From Niebla homalea (lineage: Eukaryota > Ascomycota > Lecanoromycetes > Lecanorales > Ramalinaceae), in NCBI GenBank assembly GCA_019925105.1, contig JAHGAU010000007.1:1-64000 (forward strand): a stretch of DNA of 64,000 nt, read 5' to 3'. Under the pieces are notes generated by a model that ran no database searches, had not been told where the DNA came from, and saw only the letters and a list, made by a program, of their open reading frames with translations. Shown here in pieces: positions 57,881 to 64,000 of this stretch (the stretch's first letter is position 1; every line of letters starts with the position of its first letter). The position numbers were made by a program, and so were the translations under genes.

Positions 57881-60800
57881 ATAACCGTATACTCACCGCA
57901 CCTTATGCACCGGTGCACCTGTAATACCGTTAATAAAAGGCCGTCTGGTAGGCCTTTATACGATAGGGTCTCCAATATAGGGGCTATTAAGATAACCGCG
58001 GAATACCCTTATATATTATTCCCTCTTTAAAGTTACGATAAATTTATGATAATAATATTATTATTAATTTATTAAATATAATTTAAGCTTTAATTAATTT
58101 ATTTTAAAGGATTATTTTAATAAAGGCTTTATTATAATATTTATAAGTTAATCCTTAATATTAATATATTTTTTAAAATAAAGCCTTTTTATACCTTTTC
58201 CCGAATAAAGTAATATTAAATATTAATATACTTAATCCGTAAATAATTCTCCGGGTTCTTAATAAGGGAGATATTATTATTATTATTATTAAATAGAACA
58301 ATAAGTCCGTAACCTTTAAAGAATCCGGTCTTATTAATTTATTTTATAAATTAAATACTCATTTTATACCCTTCGGAAAAAGCTATATATTCGGTTTTTA
58401 AGGTAAAAATAGCAATAATATATTATTTCTAAGTATATTATACGTATATTATATTAATATTTAATATTATAAAGTTATATAATAACCTCTTATTATTTTT
58501 ATTATTAATAAACGCGGTATTTATAAAGTATTTAAATAATCCGCCGTTACGTTGGAAATATAAACTTAAATTTAATATATTCTTTAAATATTTAAATACC
58601 CGTATTAAATAGTTTTAATATTAAATAATAAGATTATTATAAAATTAACTTAATTTTAAGATTAAAAAAATTAAATTTAAATAAATAATAATTTAAAGGA
58701 ATATAAGCTTATTAAGAAGTTATTAATAAGTATATTAATTTATTTATTACTTATTAAATTAAGTTATTTATATATTCTTATATCCGTTTATCGGGATATT
58801 AATATTATTATAATTTATTATATAGTATTTTTTAAGGATATTTATAATATAACTTATTTAATTTATAATTATAATATTATTATTTTAAGAAACTTATATC
58901 TTAAGGATTACTTTTAATGGATTTCCTTTAATAAGCTTAAATATTGAAATTAAATAATCTTTTATTTATTTATAAATCTTTAAGCTTTTAATAATAATAA
59001 CGATATTATTAATATAAAGGGTTTGATTGATTGATTGATTTATACTACGGGTCTAGTTAAGCTAATTCCGGCGTTCCTTAATACGCGGCCTTTTGGCCTT
59101 ACTGGTAACCGTAAAAACCTGATACTTATAATATTAAAGTAAAAACCGGCGTTTACCAGGCCTTTACCCTTTATCCTTTAAAGTAAAGGATATTAATAGC
59201 CGTTTAAAGAATAATAATCTATTTATATACTTCCTATATTTTAATTCCCCTAAGAAAATCCGTAATATTACGATTATATCCTTATAAAGGCTATTTTTAA
59301 GTTTATTATTCTTCCGCTTTTTTATATATTTATATTGCCTTAATTTTATATAATACCTTTAAATATCCTTATTAATATATATACGTTTAATATATATCCT
59401 TTTTATATTATTATTATCGTTAACTTTTTTAAAGACTTTTAATAAGCGTTTACTATTATATCCTTATGGTTATAGAAAATATTTTCCGGTTTATATAATT
59501 AATATAATTAGTTTTTACTCGTTTTTTTTTTTTCCTTAACCGGTAACGGATTTTCTCCGTAAAATCTTTAATAACTTTATTTATCTTTATAATAAAATTA
59601 AATTATAATAATAATCCGGTAAATATTATAAATTTAATAATTATTTAAATATTTTACTTTATAAATAATATTTAACGGTAATTATAAATATTAACTTTTA
59701 TAATAAGTTTTAATTTAATTTCTATAAATAAGGAATAAGAAATAAGGACGTATACGGTATTTTATTTCCTTTATCCATATTTATATCCGGCGTTTATCCG
59801 ACCCTTAATATATATAATAAATAAAAAGTAAATTAAACCGTTTTTATCCGTTTAAAGTTAAATTATTAATACATTATTACCCTTCCTTATAATATTATAG
59901 TAACGGAAATACTTATTAATAATCTTTTTATTATTAAAAGTTAAGTAATAATAACCTTAAAGTATAAAGTCCTTATACCTTTATTAATACTTAATTTATT
60001 TTATTATAACCTATAAGGTAATCGTTATAATTTTTACTCTTTAAATCCCCTTAATCTTAATTTCTTTTATATTTAACGGGAATTTATACCCGTTTAAATT
60101 AACCTCCGGGATACCGGTAAAGTTAATTTTTTTCTCCGTTTATTCCTATTTTATTTTAATAAAAAAAAAGATAAATATCTTTAATTTATTCTTTTTAACT
60201 TTAAGTTTATTAAGATTCTGGCGGATCCGCCCGTTTTTTATTATTATAATTAAATATATATATTTTTTTAACTTTATTTAAGCGATTATTTAATTTAATA
60301 AGACTTTAATTAACGGTATAAAGACCTTAAACTTTAATATTAAGATAAAGGTTACTTTATAAATATTATTAATTACTTTTAAATACCGATTTTAGACTTT
60401 CTATAATATTTAAATAAGCTTTTTCTTATATTTTAAAATACCCTTAAGTATATATTAAATAACCATAATATATATTATAGTTAACTTTATTATAGTTTAG
60501 TAAATAGTCCGGGCCTTTTATAATATAATTCCTTATATTAATATAACAAAATAAATAAGGCCCCTTTCTTATAAAGTTATTTTTTTTTAGATTTTTCTTA
60601 TATAGTCCTTTTAATTAAGCTTCTTATTTACTTAAAGGTTAAGGACTTTAATATTAATATCCGGCTTTATTATAACTTTATTTAAGTTTATTATAATTAT
60701 TATATTATATAATTTTAAGCTTTTAATTATATAATATAAATTAAATTTTATAAATTCTTACTTATTAAAAATAGACTTTATAAGTTTATTTTAATTCTAA

Positions 60801-63800
60801 ATAATTTATATATATAAAAATATTATAAATTAAAAAATAAATATTATTAATAAAACCTTTAATTTAAACCTTTTATTTTAACTTAATAAACTTTTTAATT
60901 AATAAATCATTAAAGAATAAGAATAATATAAAAAAAAATAAACGATCCTTAAGGAAAACTTATTATAGCGGGCTTTATTAAGCTTATTTTTTATTTTAAG
61001 TTAATTAATATAACTTAATTATTTAAAAAACTTTTCATTTATTTAATTAAGAAGGGTAATATTCTTTTTTTCTTTAAGTTATATAATAACCTTTAATAAT
61101 TTACCTTATTAAAAATACTTATAATATTAAGAAAAAAAAAAGATTTATAATATATTTCTTCCCGTAACCCTATAACGTATATATATTATTAATTAATTCT
61201 TTAAGGGCTATTTTTATTAACCGATTTCTTTTTATTTTTATTTATTGGTCAGGGAGAAATCCGTAATTTTCTATATAATCATTAAGAATCCTTATTATTA
61301 CCGTTTTTAAGGCTTTCCTTAATATATATAAGAATATAATAGGTTTATAAAACTTTACTTTAAAGTAATCCAGCTTAATAAACTTCTTAAAGATAATCGT
61401 TTTTATTTCTTTAAACTTATATAAATAATAATTAACGTTAAAATATACTTAAAAAAAATAAGTAAAAACTTTTTTAAAAAATAAAATTATTATTATTAAG
61501 AATTTATTAGGAATTTTATTTAATTTTAAGGCTTTATCCTTTTTCGGTTTATTAATTATTTTAATTATTATATTTTATATTATTATTTTATTTATTAATA
61601 TAGGGTTAAAGTATAAAGCGTTATTAATATTATTTAAATTAACTTTTAACGGAAAAGGGAAAAATACTTTTTAAGGATTTTAATTTTACCGTTAAAGGTA
61701 TTAATTAATATATTATTAAATCTTTTAAAAAACGGGAATTTAAGGATAAACTTTAATTTTTTACTTTATTTTTTATTATACTTTATTAACTTTTAAATAT
61801 TATAAAGTAAAACCGTTAAGTTATATATTATAAATTAAGAATATATTTACTTAACCTTCTTAATAGTTTTTTCCTTTTTTTTTTAAATAATTTTTAATTA
61901 ATTAAATATTTTTTAATTTTTATATTTAAAAGTTTATTTAATTAATTTTTTTACCTTTATAATTACGGTTATATATCCTTTATTTTAATAAATTTTAACT
62001 CTTTAAAAAAGTTTTATTATTAAGGTAATTTTATTAATTACTTTATTTAATACCTTTATTATTTACTTTATAAAAAGGTTAATCTAATCTTTATTATTTA
62101 ATTAAGGGAGGTCTGTAAATTATATTATTATTTTCCCTATTTTTATATAAACCTTTATTTCTTTAACCGTTTTTTACGCCCTTTTTACCGGTAATAATAT
62201 AATTATATTAACGATTTAATTTAAAGTTATTTATATCGGTATATAATCTAAACTATATTTTAAGTCTTTTTATAATTTATATATTATAATTACGTTAATA
62301 ACCTTTTCCGTATTAAAGGTTAAATTAATCGTTATTTTAAACTTATAATTCTTTTACGTAATAATTTTTTATAATATTAATAATAAGAAATTAATTTAAA
62401 TAATAATTATTAATAAATTATCTGATTTAATATAATTTATTATATGCTTTTTTTTTTTATTCTATATATAATAATATAAATTAAAGTTTTTAAATAATAT
62501 ATATTCACTTAAAATAATTAAAACCTTTTTAAATAATAATATTATAAAAAGTTTTTCTTTATTAATTAACGGCGGGTTATATATATTATAAATATTAAGG
62601 TCGTTTTTTAAGTTTCCTTTTTTTATAATATAAAGTATATAAAGGTTTTTATTATAATAAGTAATATCCTAATTATTTACGTTAAGCTATTTATTTATAA
62701 AGAAGTATATTCTAATCATTTTATTCCCCTTAAAAATTAAGTAAAATTTTTTTTTCGGGTTAATAAATAAATATATATATAAATTATATAATAATTTTTA
62801 TATTATTATAATATTAATATTTTTAACTTTTTTAAATTTAAATATTAATATTATAGCTTTAATTCCTTTATTACGGATATTATATTATATTACTTTTAAA
62901 AATATTAATATATTATATATTAACCTTTATAAAAATTTCCTTTTTTATATCCGTTTAAGTTACGGACTTTTTATTAAAGTTAAACGTTTTCTAACTTAAT
63001 ATTTTTCCGGTTATTATTAAAGATATAAGACGGCCGGCCCTTAAAGTTAAGATTATAAAAAGCTTTTTCTTTTTTATTATTATTTACTTTTTATTATTTA
63101 ATTAATTAAGCTTACGTTTTAAGGTTTTTTTAATTAATTTATTAAATTAATTTTATATATATTATACCGTTGGATTTTTACGGTTATTTAAGTCTTTTTA
63201 CGTTTAATTTCTTTAACTTTTATTATATATTTAAAATCTTATATTAAATATCCTTCCTTATTATATATAATGTATTTAAACGTATTTTTTATAAGTTCTT
63301 TAATTATTAACTTTATATACTTATAGGTATTATAGTTTTTAACGTAAACCGTATATTTTATAATATTAAAATATTTTATAACAATATATTTATAACTTTA
63401 ATACTTAAAATATTAATAAATATTAACCGCCTTATTTTATAATTAAGTTATCTTAAGAGATCTTTTTTTAATAATCTTTTTATTTAAAACGTTATTATAT
63501 ATTTTTATTAATATTACGTTTAATATAATAATAAAATACCTTTTTACGCGTTTTAAAAAGTTAAATTTTTTCATTATCAGCAGAAGCCTATAGTTAATAA
63601 TTTTAAGCTTTAAGTAAAGAATCGTATTTTCTTTTTTTATATTTTTTAACGTAACCTTTTTTTTAACTTCCTTAAAACATAATAAGTATATTTTATTTCT
63701 TATAACGGTAAATAATTACCTTAAAATTTTAATTAATTTATATTCTTTTTTATTAATTTAAGTTTTAAACTTCTTTAAGTTTTCTTTTATCTTTAAAGAC

Positions 63801-64000
63801 GTTATATTAAAAAGGATATTTTTACTTTATAGTTTACGTATTATAATAATTTATTTTATTAATAATTTTATTATTATTTTAAAAGCTTTTATTAATTATA
63901 ATAGGTTTATTTTTACCGTTATATTTTTCTTTTTATTATTAAATAAGCGGATTATTATTATTTTCACTTTCTTTAATATAGATATTTTTTCTTCCGTTAT
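57880..64000. repeat. AT-rich, RIP-like degraded repeat block (right)
   Basis: From about 57.88 kb the sequence becomes very AT-rich and TA-dominated, with all frames broken and no open frame of note to the end of the window. Remnant GC patches, such as GATTGATTGATT then TATACTACGGGTCTAG near 59030 and CGGCGTTCC near 59070, suggest degraded transposon DNA, but no domain is readable and no element boundary is visible. The block continues past the window. Confidence 0.8.

Noticed and set aside
1..64000. CRISPR arrays, bacterial operons or phage genes
   Set aside because: Spliceosomal introns and fungal gene families show a eukaryotic nuclear origin. The tandem repeats have no unique spacers.

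Overview
The window looks like part of a filamentous ascomycete chromosome, most likely a plant- or substrate-associated Dothideomycete (lineage is inference). Support: genes split by 45-80 bp introns with GTNNGT donors and AAG/CAG acceptors, a non-reducing polyketide synthase (PKS) with fungal domain order, DHN-melanin enzymes, a GT32 mannosyltransferase-like protein, a Zn2Cys6 regulator, and long AT-rich blocks that look like repeat DNA degraded by repeat-induced point mutation (RIP, C-to-T and G-to-A).

Layout. (1) About 1-16.7 kb is gene-poor and AT-rich. It holds degraded repeats, a degenerate AT minisatellite, a diverged duplicated segment, an intact GC-rich 12-bp minisatellite (7.2-8.5 kb) and a pair of about 250 bp direct repeats enclosing about 7.7 kb of AT-rich DNA. 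(2) 17.9-43.2 kb is a pigment-type biosynthetic island: a tyrosinase with a nonsense codon in its copper-B motif, a secreted unknown protein, a six-exon laccase, a secreted SnoaL/NTF2-like protein, a Baeyer-Villiger-type flavin monooxygenase, scytalone dehydratase, a tetra/trihydroxynaphthalene-type reductase, an AflR-like Zn2Cys6 regulator and a SAT-KS-AT-PT-ACP-ACP-TE synthase. (3) 43.7-48.6 kb holds a GT32 glycosyltransferase and an NCS2 purine permease. (4) 49.4-56.9 kb holds a tandem family of cysteine-rich CCCH zinc-finger genes: two intact copies with matching exon structure and one degraded fragment. A tRNA-like Pol III locus with two A boxes lies between the intact copies. (5) From about 57.88 kb to the end the sequence is AT-rich again.

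How the genes fit together. The PKS is of the type that makes 1,3,6,8-tetrahydroxynaphthalene. The reductase and scytalone dehydratase would carry it towards 1,8-dihydroxynaphthalene, and the secreted laccase would polymerise it outside the cell. The monooxygenase, the secreted SnoaL-like protein and the secreted unknown are not part of the textbook DHN-melanin set, so this may be an extended or re-tasked naphthol pathway. Three divergent gene pairs (laccase/SnoaL-like, dehydratase/reductase, regulator/PKS) share promoter regions, which suits co-regulation. Exon coordinates were derived by hand from splice signals, reading frame and family similarity.
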